This document shows positions 43,169 through 51,312 of a stretch of DNA of 64,000 bases, one piece after another. The stretch spans positions 1 to 64,000 of the forward strand of contig CAWIIX010000013.1 of the NCBI GenBank assembly GCA_963836195.1, in the 5' to 3' direction. A program made the translations under genes and the position numbers. Each line of letters begins with the position of its first letter. Position 1 is the first letter of the stretch. The DNA comes from Trebonia sp963836195. GTDB taxonomy: Bacteria; Actinomycetota; Actinomycetes; Streptosporangiales; Streptosporangiaceae. The notes under the pieces were generated by a model that did not search any database, was not told the origin of the DNA, and saw only the letters and a list, made by a program, of their open reading frames with translations.

Positions 43169-43512
43169 GCTGAGCCCCCACCCGGTCGATAGCGCCGACG
43201 CTCACCCAGCGCGGCCTTTCTCTATAGACCCAGCGGCCCGCCCGAACTCACCGGCCGAGTGGGCAACCTCCGCGCAAGGTCCCCGCGCGTCGCCGCCCCA
43301 CCGGACGGTATGGGTATATAAGAGGCAAGTGATTCGAACAGCCGTCCAGCATGCCGCGGCAGCGCCCGTCTGAAGATCCGCGACCCCTACGCCGGCGGGC
43401 TGAATGCCGGGGTCGAGGGCGAGCCGGAGCGTGGCCGGTGGGAGCCACGGTCCGTTCGAGATAAAGATCTTGATTTTTCGAACGGACCGCGGTTTCACCG
43501 TGAGCGGCCAGG
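43169..43512. other. Intergenic interval downstream of nrdB
   Basis: No supported gene. It contains an AT-rich TATATAAGAGG near 43314 and the best-preserved dispersed element at 43448-43489. Confidence 0.5.
43448..43489. repeat. Dispersed intergenic element, copy E, with perfect hairpin
   Basis: CGGTCCGTTCGA (43448-43459) and TCGAACGGACCG (43478-43489) are perfect 12-bp inverted arms around an 18-nt AT-rich centre. It lies 24 bp after the nrdB stop and could act as its terminator. Confidence 0.7.
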
Positions 43513-44508
43513 CTAGAAGTCGGCGTCGAAGGCGACCTCGCCGGTGACCCCCATCTGGTAGGCGGAGACGCGCCGCTCGAAGAAGTTCGACAGCTCCTGG
43601 ACGTCCTGCAGGTTCATGAACGCGAGCGGGTTCCCGACCCCGTACAGCGGCTCGAGGCCGAGCTGGGCGAGCCGCCGGTCGGCGACGTGCTCCAGGTAGC
43701 CGCGCATGTCGGCCAGGGACAGGCCGGCCACCCCCTGCCCGAGCAGGTCCTCGGCGAACTGCGCCTCGCAGTCGACCGCCTCGGCCAGCATCTCGCGGAC
43801 CTGCGCGGCGAGCTCGTCGTCGAACAGCCCCGGTTCCTCCGCCCGGACCACGTCGACCACGTCGAACGCGAACGCCATGTGCATCGACTCGTCGCGGAAC
43901 ACCCAGTTGGTGCCGGACGCGAGGCCGTTGAGCAGGCCGCGCGAGCGCAGGAAGTAGACGTAGGCGAACGCGCCGTAGAAGAACAGGCCCTCGATGCAGG
44001 CGGCGAAGCAGATCAGGTTGAGCAGGAACGCGCGCCGGTCGTCGGCCGTGCGCAGCTCGCGCAGCTCGTGGAGCGAGTCGATCCACTTGAAGCAGAACTC
44101 GGCCTTGCGGGCGATGGAGGGGATGTTCTCGACCGCGGCGAACGCCTCCGCCCGCTCCCTCTCGTCCGGCACGTAGGTGTCGAGCAGGGTGAGGTAGAAC
44201 TGCACGTGCACGGCCTCCTCGAACAGCTGCCGGGACAGGTACAGCCGGCCTTCGGGCGAGTTGACGTGCTGGTACAGGTTGAGGACGAGGTTGTTGGCGA
44301 CGATCGTGTCGCCGGTGGCGAAGAACGCGACCAGCCGGGAGACCAGGTGCCGCTCGGCGGGCGAGAGCCGGGTCAGGTCGGCCAGGTCGGAGTGCAGGTC
44401 GACCTCCTCGACCGTCCAGGTGTTCTTGATCGCGTCGCGGAACCGGTCGTAGAACATCGGGTAGCGCATCGGCCGCAGGGTCAGGTCCATGCCCGGGTCG
44501 AGGAGCAT
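43513..44508 (-). CDS. nrdB: Ribonucleoside-diphosphate reductase beta subunit, class Ia (NrdB)
   Basis: The radical-generating subunit of class I ribonucleotide reductase, 331 residues. ATG 44508 begins MLLDPGMDLTLRPMRYPMFYDRFRDAIKNTWTVEE, the usual start for actinobacterial NrdB. The metal and radical site is visible in FEEAVHVQFYLTLL: Glu and His ligands, with the Tyr four residues after the His in the place of the radical Tyr. Further ligands lie in FRDESMHMAFAF. The C-terminal tail, which docks to NrdA, ends GEVAFDADF. It follows nrdA on the same strand, with an 88-bp spacer made mostly of an 18-bp tandem repeat. It is expected to be under control of the cobalamin riboswitch upstream of nrdA. 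Confidence 0.9.
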   Translation of the reverse strand: MLLDPGMDLTLRPMRYPMFYDRFRDAIKNTWTVEEVDLHSDLADLTRLSPAERHLVSRLVAFFATGDTIVANNLVLNLYQHVNSPEGRLYLSRQLFEEAVHVQFYLTLLDTYVPDERERAEAFAAVENIPSIARKAEFCFKWIDSLHELRELRTADDRRAFLLNLICFAACIEGLFFYGAFAYVYFLRSRGLLNGLASGTNWVFRDESMHMAFAFDVVDVVRAEEPGLFDDELAAQVREMLAEAVDCEAQFAEDLLGQGVAGLSLADMRGYLEHVADRRLAQLGLEPLYGVGNPLAFMNLQDVQELSNFFERRVSAYQMGVTGEVAFDADF

Positions 44509-44548
44509 GGCCCCGCTCTTCTCGGCCGCCGTCGGGGGGCGGCCGTCG

Positions 44549-44599
44549 CGGTGGTCGTGGTGGACGCGGTGGTCGTGGTGGACGCGGTGGTCGTGGTCA
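44549..44599. repeat. 18-bp tandem repeat in the nrdA-nrdB spacer
   Basis: The unit GCGGTGGTCGTGGTGGAC occurs at 44549-44566 and 44567-44584, and partially at 44585-44599, where it runs into the nrdA stop. It separates the two genes by 88 bp instead of the usual short gap. Confidence 0.75.
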
Positions 44600-47018
44600 C
44601 TGGCAGGCCTCGCAGGTCTCGGGGTTCTCAAGGGAGCAGGCCAGGCGGCGGTGACACCGGCGGCGGCCTGCTCGTCGGCGGCCCTGGACTGCGCGTCGCG
44701 GTCGGGGTCGGGCGCGGCGACGGCCGACGGTCGCCTGCTGGATCCGGGTCGCGGGGCGCGAGCGCAGGTAGTAGGTGGTCTTCAGGCCGCTCTTCCACGC
44801 GTGCAGGTACATCGAGGAGAGCTTGCCGATGGTCGGCGTGGCCATGAACAGGTTGAGCGACTGGCTCTGGTCGATGAACGGCGCCCGGGCGGCGGCCAGG
44901 TCGATCAGCGCCCGCTGGGGCAGCTCCCAGGCGGTGCGGAACAGCCGCCTGGTCTCCTCGGGCAGCGGCCGTGACGTCCTGGACCGAGCCCTCGGCCCGC
45001 TTGATCTCCTCGCGGACCTGCGGGGTTCCACAGCCCGTGGGCCTTGAGCTCCGCCACCAGGGCGGTGTTGACCTGGAGGAACTCGCCGGACATGGTCTCG
45101 CGCTTGAACAGGTTGGAGACCTGCGGCTCGATGCACTCGTAGCAGCCCGCGATCGAGGCGATGGTGGCGGTCGGGGCGATCGCGATCAGCAGCGAGTTGC
45201 GCAGCCCGGTCTGGCCGACCCGCTTCCGCAGCGCTGCCCACCGGGCCCGCTGGGTCACCTCGACGTCCCACAGGTCGGGCTGGAGGTCGCCCTTGGCCGC
45301 CCGGGTCCGGCTGAACGCGGGGTGCGGCCCGTGCTCTTCCGCCAGGTCGGCCGAGGCCTCGAGCGCGGTCAGGTAGATCTCCTCGGAGATCCGGGCCGAC
45401 AGCTCGCGACGCCTCGGGCGAGTCGAACGGCAGCCGGAGCGCGAAGAAGACGTCCTGCAGGCCCATCACGCCCAGCCCGACCGGGCGCCAGCCCGGGTTG
45501 GACGCGGCCGCCTGGTCGCTCGGGTAGAAGGTCAGGTCGATGACCCGGTCGAGGAACGGCACGGCGGTGCGCACGGTCTGGCGGAGCTTGGCCCAGTCGA
45601 CCTGGCGGCGTGCCGTCCGCGGTCCGGCGGTCAGGTGCTTGGCGAGGTTGATCGAGCCGAGGTTGCAGACCGCGGTCTCGGCGTCGGTGGTGACCTCGGT
45701 GATCTCGGTGCACAGGTTCGACAGGTGCACCACGTCCCCGCCGTCGCCGCCGTCGCCGGTCTGGTTGCACTTGGCGTTGCTGGCGTCCTTGAACGTCATC
45801 CAGCCGTTGCCGGTCTGCGCCAGCGTGCGCATCATCTTGCCGTACAGGTCGCGGGCCTTGACCTGGCGCACGTAGCGGCCGGCCGCCTCGGCCTCCCGGT
45901 AGGCCGCGTCGAACGCGTCGCCCCACAGGTCGGGCAGCTCCGGCACCTCGTCCGGGTCGATCAGCGACCACAGCCCGTCCGCCTCGACCCGGCGCATGAA
46001 CTCGTCCGGGATCCAGTTGGCCAGGTTCAGGTTGTGGGTGCGCCGCGCCTCCTCGCCGGTGTTGTCCCGCAGCTCGAGGAACTCCTCGATGTCGGGGTGC
46101 CACGGCTCCAGGTACACGCAGGCGGCGCCCTTGCGGCGGCCGCCCTGGTTCACCGCCGCGACCGAGGCGTCCAGCGTCCGCAGGAACGGCACGATCCCGT
46201 TGGACGCGCCGTTGGTGCCGCGGATCAGCGCGCCGCGGGAGCGGACCCGCGACCAGGCGATGCCGATGCCGCCGGAGAACTTGCTGAGCCTGGCGACCTG
46301 CGCGTACCGGTCGTAGATGGAGCCGAGGTCGTCGCGCGGGGAATCGACCAGGAAGCAGGACGACATCTGCGGGTGGCTGGTGCCCGAGTTGAACAGCGTC
46401 GGCGAGCTCGGCAGGTAGGCCAGCGAGGACATCATCCGGTAGAAGCCGATCGCCTCCGCCGCCGTCCTGCGACAGGCCGCAGGCCACCCGGAGCAGGAAG
46501 TACTGCGGGGTCTCGAGGACCAGGCGGGTGGACGGGTGGCGCAGCAGGTAGCGGTCGTAGACGGTCTTGACGCCGAAGTACTCGAACTCCCAGTCCGCGC
46601 CGTGCGCGACGGCGTCGTCAAGCTTGCGCGCGTTGTCCTTGACGAACGTCGCCGTCTGGTCGCCGATCAGCCCCTCGGCGTGGCCGAGGCTGACCGACTG
46701 GCTGAACGACGCGATGCCCTGCCCGCGGACTTCCTTGTCGATGTAGCCGGCCAGCAGGCGGGCCGCGAGCCGTGAGTACTGCGGCTCCTCGCCGGTCATC
46801 TCGGCCGCGGTCTGGATCGACAGCAGGTCAAGCTCGGCCGTGGTCGCGCCGTCGTACAGGCCGCTGATGGTCTTGGTCGCGACCCGGAGCGGATCGACCT
46901 CGTCAAGCTCGACCGCGCAGCGCTGCACCGCGCGGACGATCTTGTTCACGTCGACCGGCTCGGAATCGCCGTTCCGCTTGCGCACCTGCATGCCTGCGGA
47001 CCCTCGATTGTACGTCAT
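44597..47018 (-). pseudogene. nrdA: Ribonucleoside-diphosphate reductase alpha subunit, class Ia (NrdA), several frameshifts
   Basis: The catalytic subunit of class I ribonucleotide reductase, about 805 codons from ATG 47018 (GAGGAGAGAG upstream). An ATP-cone (VRKRNGDSEPVDVNKIVRAVQRC) opens the protein, then LRHPSTRLVLETPQYFLLRVACGLS; after one extra G near 46471 the frame moves to SLAYLPSSPTLFNSGTSHPQMSSCFLV and LCTEITEVTTDAETAVCNLGSINL; after another near 45405 to LLIAIAPTATIASIAGCYECIEPQ; two more near 45028 and 44968 lead to MATPTIGKLSSMYLHAWKSGLKTTYYLRSRPATRIQQ, and probably two compensating shifts precede the redox tail CSLENPETCEACQ. The enzyme is otherwise conserved with all catalytic segments, so consensus errors are as likely as decay. 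Confidence 0.88.
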
Positions 47019-47134
47019 CGCTCTCTCCTCGCGAGCTCGCTCCGGAGGCTCAGGCCACGCGGGCACGCGACGAAGACGGCCGCCCGCCTTTTGAGCGGGT
47101 GCCGTGCCCGTCGGTCGTCCCGCGCGACCGGAGC

Positions 47135-47160
47135 CGCCGCGCGCGTTGTCGCGCGCGGCG
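47135..47160 (-). terminator. Hairpin of the riboswitch expression platform
   Basis: GCCGCGCGCG and CGCGCGCGGC (47136-47145 and 47150-47159) form a perfect stem with a 4-nt loop, extended by one pair. It lies 5 nt after the aptamer and about 115 nt before the nrdA start, a position suited to termination or to a structural switch. Confidence 0.6.
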
Positions 47161-47164
47161 CGCT

Positions 47165-47375
47165 GGCAGGTCTTCGGACTCACGGGCGCAGCGTCGCCGT
47201 TGACGCCTCCTACCGGCCGTCGCTTCCCAGGCTGATCAGGCCCAGTGCTGTTCCCGCCGCGCGCCTGCGCGCACGACTCGGACGACTGTCGTTCCCGTTC
47301 ACCGCTGCGGGGCAGTCCCGGACTCTCACCGGGTTCCCTCTTACCTCCGCGGACCTGTCGGCCTGCGGAACCAGC
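47165..47375 (-). ncRNA. Cobalamin (B12) riboswitch upstream of nrdAB
   Basis: Read on the minus strand, the element has the full consensus of the cobalamin aptamer: GAGGGAACCCGGTGAGAGTC, then CGGGACTGCCCCGCAGCGGTGA, then CACTGGGCCTGATC and TGGGAAG, a further AGGAGG, and the B12 box GAGTCCGAAGACCTGCC at 47165-47181. GACAGGT at the 5' side can pair with ACCTGCC to form P1. It lies 147 bp before nrdA. In Streptomyces such a riboswitch turns nrdAB off when B12 is plentiful and the B12-dependent class II enzyme NrdJ can work; the same logic is inferred here. Confidence 0.92.
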
Positions 47376-47881
47376 TGCGTGGAACACCATATATGGAAAC
47401 CTCTGCGATTCCGAGCACCAGATGTCGTGTCGGCGTGTCGCCGAACGCCGTTCGGCACGAGGGCAACAGTAACGGCCGTGAGGATGTAACCCAGACGTCC
47501 GCCCGGACTCACGGCCGGGCCCCGGATGCTCCTCCCGCGGCCCACAACCATTGATCTCCAGCGCGAGCCTGTCGGGGTACGGTCATTCAACGGACTGAGC
47601 AGCCATGACGAGGCCTCGCCGACTTCGTCTTCAACCGCCGACTTAACCTGCCATGGGGATGAACCGACCGATTTGTGACAAAGTTGCGAGACAGCGAGGG
47701 GAGCTAGGTGGGTCACCTCTGACCAAATTGGGCAGGAACACTTTACGCTGCATTCGGCCTGCGGTTACCTAGTCAGGCTACAGTGAGAGGCGGGTTTCAG
47801 ATGCGCAGGTCGTACTCCGACAACCTTGATACCTAGCAGCGCTCCTGTCAGGCCACACGCTACCAACTGGACACGGAGATC
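47376..47881. other. Non-coding interval at the left border of the low-GC island
   Basis: No gene is supported. GC falls from left to right here; all three frames of both strands carry stops or lack a start with a ribosome site. This marks the transition from the nrd region to the island. Confidence 0.5.
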
Positions 47882-48418
47882 ATGAGCGTCGATAACAAAG
47901 ACGATGAGCGTAGCAACTGGAACAATACGTTGCGGACCCGACACGGTATTACCTTGCGCCTCGCCGCAGCGGTTGTGGTGGAAGGCGACAGGGTATTGGT
48001 TGTGCGGCGAAGCACGACGGAGCGCTTTCTACCATGCGTATGGGGCGTCCCCTGCGGCAAGGTCGACGCGGGCGAGAACCCGCCCGAGGCGGCGTTGCGC
48101 GAACTCAGCGAAGAGACCGGACTTACGGGAAACATTGCGCAGCACCTGGGAACGTCGACATTTTCGAGCGTGTGGCGCGGCCAGGAGACTGAGAACATAC
48201 AGAGCAATTTCCTCGTTCACCTGCGAGGGACCGAACGACAGATTAAACTTCCGAAGGAAGATCAAGCGGCTGCCTGGCTCTTTCGGCACGAGATAGAGAA
48301 TTTCGACGGCCTAGATGACTATAACCGACGCGTAATCGATCAGTGGCTTCGTTTGACACATAGTGATCAGTCGGAATTTGCAAGCTCCGCGATGATCGTA
48401 TCAAGTCGCCGACGATAA
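47882..48418 (+). CDS. NUDIX hydrolase
   Basis: A 178-residue NUDIX-fold pyrophosphohydrolase. The box is complete: Gly59, Glu65, then REL at 73-75, EE at 77-78 and Gly80 (GX5EX7REUXEEXGU). ITLRLAAAVVVEGDRVLVVRRS before it forms the first strands and resembles the ADP-ribose/8-oxo-dGTP (MutT-like) groups; specificity cannot be given. CGGAG lies just before ATG 47882. The gene has clearly lower GC than the host and is convergent with the cupin-like gene, overlapping it by 52 bp at the 3' ends. As part of the viperin island it may act on nucleotides, but this is inference. Confidence 0.85.
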   Translation: MSVDNKDDERSNWNNTLRTRHGITLRLAAAVVVEGDRVLVVRRSTTERFLPCVWGVPCGKVDAGENPPEAALRELSEETGLTGNIAQHLGTSTFSSVWRGQETENIQSNFLVHLRGTERQIKLPKEDQAAAWLFRHEIENFDGLDDYNRRVIDQWLRLTHSDQSEFASSAMIVSSRRR

Positions 48419-49083
48419 TCATCTGCCGTTAGCACTTGCGAATTTATTACCGCTGGAGCTGATTCGTCTGGAAGTGCAAACACTCGTGTCTCGGAAGAGA
48501 GATCAGCGTTACCGATAATAGCGAGAAAGAGCGTCAGGCAGAGCGTGTCCCGAGGCACCAGCACCCGATGCAGGGTATGCGCGTCAAGCGAGTAGCCAGC
48601 GCCCTCTGCAACATCGACTGCAGCGAGCATCTGGAGAGGCGCGACGCCTGCCGAATCTAGATGCCACTTCCCGGCGTTTGAGCGCTGGCGGTACTCGATC
48701 ATCTCAGCGCCTGATGCGGCTCGCTGGAAGATCTGCATCTCGTAGTGCCCGCGCACCATGAAGGTTGAGAAGCGGAACCTATGATGGTGCACGTGCTCGA
48801 CACCTGGCATTCTGCTGGGCCACCAAGCGTGTAGCCTCAGGCGCCATGACGGTTCAGAATCGATTAGCGCGATCTTGTCGTGGCCGAGTGGATGGCGACC
48901 GGACATTGCGGCGCAACGCCGTATAGCCGCCGAGTCGTCGCGTATCGTGTTGATGATCCCAAGCAGGTGGCTGTGCTCAGCGAGCTTGGCTAGTACCGGC
49001 GCAGCCACCTGGAAGTCACGGCGGTCAGCAGTGGATGAGTTGAGCGCAGCCCCGACCTTGCTGACTGCCTCTGATTGATCCAT
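48367..49083 (-). CDS. Putative cupin-fold protein of unknown function
   Basis: A 238-residue protein. I do not recognise a named family with certainty. Residues ~105-160 read RLRLHAWWPSRMPGVEHVHHHRFRFSTFMVRGHYEMQIFQ, with the His cluster and strand spacing of a cupin-type metal site, and GYSLDAHTLHRVLVPRDTLCLTLFLAI near residue 195 would be the second cupin motif. The N-terminal ~90 residues are helical. ATG 49083 was chosen because GCGGAG precedes it by 7 nt; the frame is open to 49311. It is convergent with the NUDIX gene and faces away from the viperin gene. A metal-dependent dioxygenase, isomerase or sugar-binding role is possible. Confidence 0.6.
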   Translation of the reverse strand: MDQSEAVSKVGAALNSSTADRRDFQVAAPVLAKLAEHSHLLGIINTIRDDSAAIRRCAAMSGRHPLGHDKIALIDSEPSWRLRLHAWWPSRMPGVEHVHHHRFRFSTFMVRGHYEMQIFQRAASGAEMIEYRQRSNAGKWHLDSAGVAPLQMLAAVDVAEGAGYSLDAHTLHRVLVPRDTLCLTLFLAIIGNADLSSETRVFALPDESAPAVINSQVLTADDYRRRLDTIIAELANSD

Positions 49084-49271
49084 CGGCAACTCCGCATTGA
49101 AAGAGAAATCAGCCTGGCAGAATGCTGGAGGCCGTGAGAAATAAGAACGCTCGGCTTCGCAGGACCATCCTATCCCAGAGTATCTTCCGCAGCGCCTCTG
49201 GAGCTGCGGATGGGAAAAGAGATACGCATGTGATCCACCATGGCTCGCCTTCAGGAAAACCATTGCGGAGT

Positions 49272-49535
49272 CTATACCGACCAGGTAACGACGTGCGCGT
49301 ACTGCGCACACCCCAGCGTAGAGCCGCCGCCCTTAAGCTCGCAGAATCTTGTGGTTTGGTGCTCGTTTCCGGCTGACGGGCCAGGAAGGCCGAACTGCCG
49401 GTCGACGGGCGACCCAGCAGTCTGATCGTGGACCGTCGCTATCGATTCGATGTCGACTCTCCCATCCGGCACTTCTGTGCTCTCGAACCAGTCCCGAATC
49501 TCTCCCACCCACGACCACCAAGCATGGTGCTCCAC
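49272..49535 (-). CDS. Small hypothetical protein in the island (low confidence)
   Basis: An 87-residue frame from GTG 49535, beginning VEHHAWWSWVGEIRDWFESTEVPDGRVDIESIATVHDQ, with a protein-like acidic composition and a weak GAGG upstream. No family is recognised. It lies in the 700-bp gap between the cupin-like and viperin genes, which otherwise holds no supported gene on either strand. Confidence 0.3.
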   Translation of the reverse strand: MEHHAWWSWVGEIRDWFESTEVPDGRVDIESIATVHDQTAGSPVDRQFGLPGPSAGNEHQTTRFCELKGGGSTLGCAQYAHVVTWSV

Positions 49536-49722
49536 TCACCTCGGGACCCATTGCCGGACGCAGTGCGCGCGAATTTCGGGTGTATGGTGGTGCTCTACAG
49601 GACGTGATGACAAGGTATTCCGACTTGGCAGGGCATCCATCCGACCCAACAATCTGAAACACACGCCCTGCGGACCAAACTCGCTCTCAGATCGTAAGGT
49701 GGATCGCACGGCCGCCTAAGCC

Positions 49723-49751
49723 TTGTCAAGCTAACGGTACAAGTCTAGTCT
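49723..49751 (+). promoter_or_regulatory. Sigma70-type promoter of the viperin gene
   Basis: TTGTCA (49723-49728) and TAGTCT (49746-49751) are 17 bp apart, about 31 bp before the ATG at 49783. A strong GAGGAGG ribosome site follows at 49771-49777. Confidence 0.6.
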
Positions 49752-49782
49752 CAATTTGACCGCACCGAACGAGGAGGCATCA

Positions 49783-50649
49783 ATGCAAGACGAGCGTCTC
49801 ATACCCGCGGTCAATTACCACATATGGCGTCCATGCAATATGAGATGCAAGTTTTGCTTTGCCACTTACGACAGCCTTATTCCAGTTCATGAGTCAAGCA
49901 GCATTTCGCGCGTGGAATCGCATGAACTTATCACCCTGCTGGCCGCATTCGGCTTTCGGAAAATTACCTTCTCTGGAGGCGAGCCGACCCTTTGTCCGTG
50001 GCTTGAAGATGTGCTAACACACGCTAAGGCGCTCGGTTTCATCACCAATGTCGTCAGTAATGGAACGCTCCTAACAAGAGAGTTCTTGACGAACATCGCC
50101 TGGGCGCTTGATTGGCTGACGTGCAGTATCGATTCCCTGCGAACAGAGACGAATATATCTACCGGACGAGCCGTTGCTGGCCGCCGGGTGCTTCAGGTTG
50201 GTGAACTAGTTCAACTGACTCAGGTTGCCGCATCCAAGGGGATACGAATCAGGATAAACACTGTTGTAACTTCGATGAATCACAACGAGGTATTGCTTCC
50301 ATTCATACGCGCAGCCAGACCCGAACGATGGAAGATTCTAAGATATCTTGAAATAGTCGGAGAAAATGATCAAAATAGTAGCTTCCTTTCCGTTACGGAG
50401 GAGCTTTTCAATTCCTTCCTAGCAAATAACCAGCCTGTCCCTCAAGGTACTACCCTGGTTCCGCAGTACAATGATAGCCTTCTTGGCAGTTATATCATGA
50501 TAGATCCGCTCGGTCGATTTATCGATAACACTCGAGGCCGGTACGGTGTTTCGGAGCCAATTCTTACCATTGGTGTAGGCGAGGCTCTCCAGCAAATAAA
50601 ATATAGTTACACGAAATTTGTTGCCAGGGGCGGGCTCTACGACTGGTGA
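49783..50649 (+). CDS. Prokaryotic viperin (pVip): antiviral radical-SAM 3'-deoxy-3',4'-didehydro-nucleotide synthase
   Basis: A 288-residue radical-SAM enzyme. The N-terminus NYHIWRPCNMRCKFCF carries the CX3CX2C cluster (Cys18, Cys22, Cys25) and the viperin-type NYH and FCF residues. KITFSGGEPTL (60-70) is the SAM-binding GGE motif in its viperin form, followed by VVSNGTLL, SIDSL, IRINTVVTSMNHNE, RWKILRYLEIVGEN, SYIMIDPLGRFIDN and the C-terminal IGVGEALQQI plus ARGGLYDW, all matching animal viperin segment by segment. Viperins convert CTP, GTP or UTP to ddhNTPs that stop phage RNA polymerases. Local GC is near 45-50%, unlike the host. ATG 49783 has GAGGAGG 5 nt upstream. No nucleotide kinase, a frequent partner, is adjacent; a NUDIX gene lies 1.4 kb upstream. 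Confidence 0.88.
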   Translation: MQDERLIPAVNYHIWRPCNMRCKFCFATYDSLIPVHESSSISRVESHELITLLAAFGFRKITFSGGEPTLCPWLEDVLTHAKALGFITNVVSNGTLLTREFLTNIAWALDWLTCSIDSLRTETNISTGRAVAGRRVLQVGELVQLTQVAASKGIRIRINTVVTSMNHNEVLLPFIRAARPERWKILRYLEIVGENDQNSSFLSVTEELFNSFLANNQPVPQGTTLVPQYNDSLLGSYIMIDPLGRFIDNTRGRYGVSEPILTIGVGEALQQIKYSYTKFVARGGLYDW

Positions 50650-50661
50650 CGATTCCGCTAT

Positions 50662-51312
50662 TCACGTACGAGGTATGGCCGAGGGGTCCCCGAGGGTGAC
50701 TGGCGTACCCATAACGAAAGCGTCATTTGATTTCTTGCTCATCCAATAGCCTGCTAGATGCGGAACCGGCGGTTTTTGGCCGGTCAGGACATAGCTGACT
50801 GATCGGATAACTCCAGCATGTGTGACAACTATGGTGATGGTCTCTTCTTTAACCACATGGCGCCTAAGGGAAGCCAGAGCCCTAGCCGCGACGTCTTCAT
50901 CGGTCTCGCCGCCTGGCGGCCCATCCGATAGGCCTGCTTCCCATGCACCCAACGCGCCCGGCCAAGTGCGCTCAACCTCAGCCGGAGACTTACCCGCCCA
51001 CTTACCCATGTCGCGCTCTCGAAGAAGAGGTTCGTATACGACAATATCAGCCCGGACGGCTACACGAAGAATCTCCGCTGTCTCTGCGGCGCGTTTAAGG
51101 TCGGATGAGATTATTCTGACATGTCTTGAATTGACAATTCCTACGAGTCTAATACTGGCAGCTTCAACCGCCCGGATAGCAGACGCGGCGATCGAGTCAT
51201 CCTGACCGCCGTGCCACACGCCTTTTGCGTTTGTTTCAGTCTCAGCGTGACGTAGTACAAGGAACAAAGCATTCTCCGCGACGATTGGGGTCGAGCTCAC
51301 GAGCGTCGCCAC
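50662..51312 (-). CDS. Histidine phosphatase family protein
   Basis: A 216-residue phosphoglycerate-mutase-like phosphatase. The catalytic motif LVLRHAETETN has the phospho-accepting His22; the second His is in THAGVIRS near residue 165, with SDLKRAAETAEIL and ERDMGKWAGKSPAEV as further family segments. GTG 51312 or GTG 51300 may be the start; the latter overlaps the stop of the upstream gene as GTGA, the pattern of translational coupling. It lies 13 bp from the convergent viperin gene. Possible substrates are phosphorylated metabolites or nucleotides. Low GC marks it as part of the island. Confidence 0.85.
   Translation of the reverse strand: MATLVSSTPIVAENALFLVLRHAETETNAKGVWHGGQDDSIAASAIRAVEAASIRLVGIVNSRHVRIISSDLKRAAETAEILRVAVRADIVVYEPLLRERDMGKWAGKSPAEVERTWPGALGAWEAGLSDGPPGGETDEDVAARALASLRRHVVKEETITIVVTHAGVIRSVSYVLTGQKPPVPHLAGYWMSKKSNDAFVMGTPVTLGDPSAIPRT

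Noticed and set aside
44549..44599. Considered as a CRISPR array
   Set aside because: The repeats are contiguous with no spacers, and no cas genes are present.
47210..47716. 168-codon minus-strand frame over the riboswitch
   Set aside because: It covers the conserved cobalamin aptamer, which explains the sequence; no start with a ribosome site is present.
47376..47881. Searched for a tRNA or attachment site at the left island border
   Set aside because: No cloverleaf or direct repeat matching the right border was found by eye.
49109..49680. Several overlapping open frames on both strands in the gap before the viperin gene
   Set aside because: None has a convincing ribosome site or recognisable domain; only one (49272-49535) was kept as a low-confidence entry.
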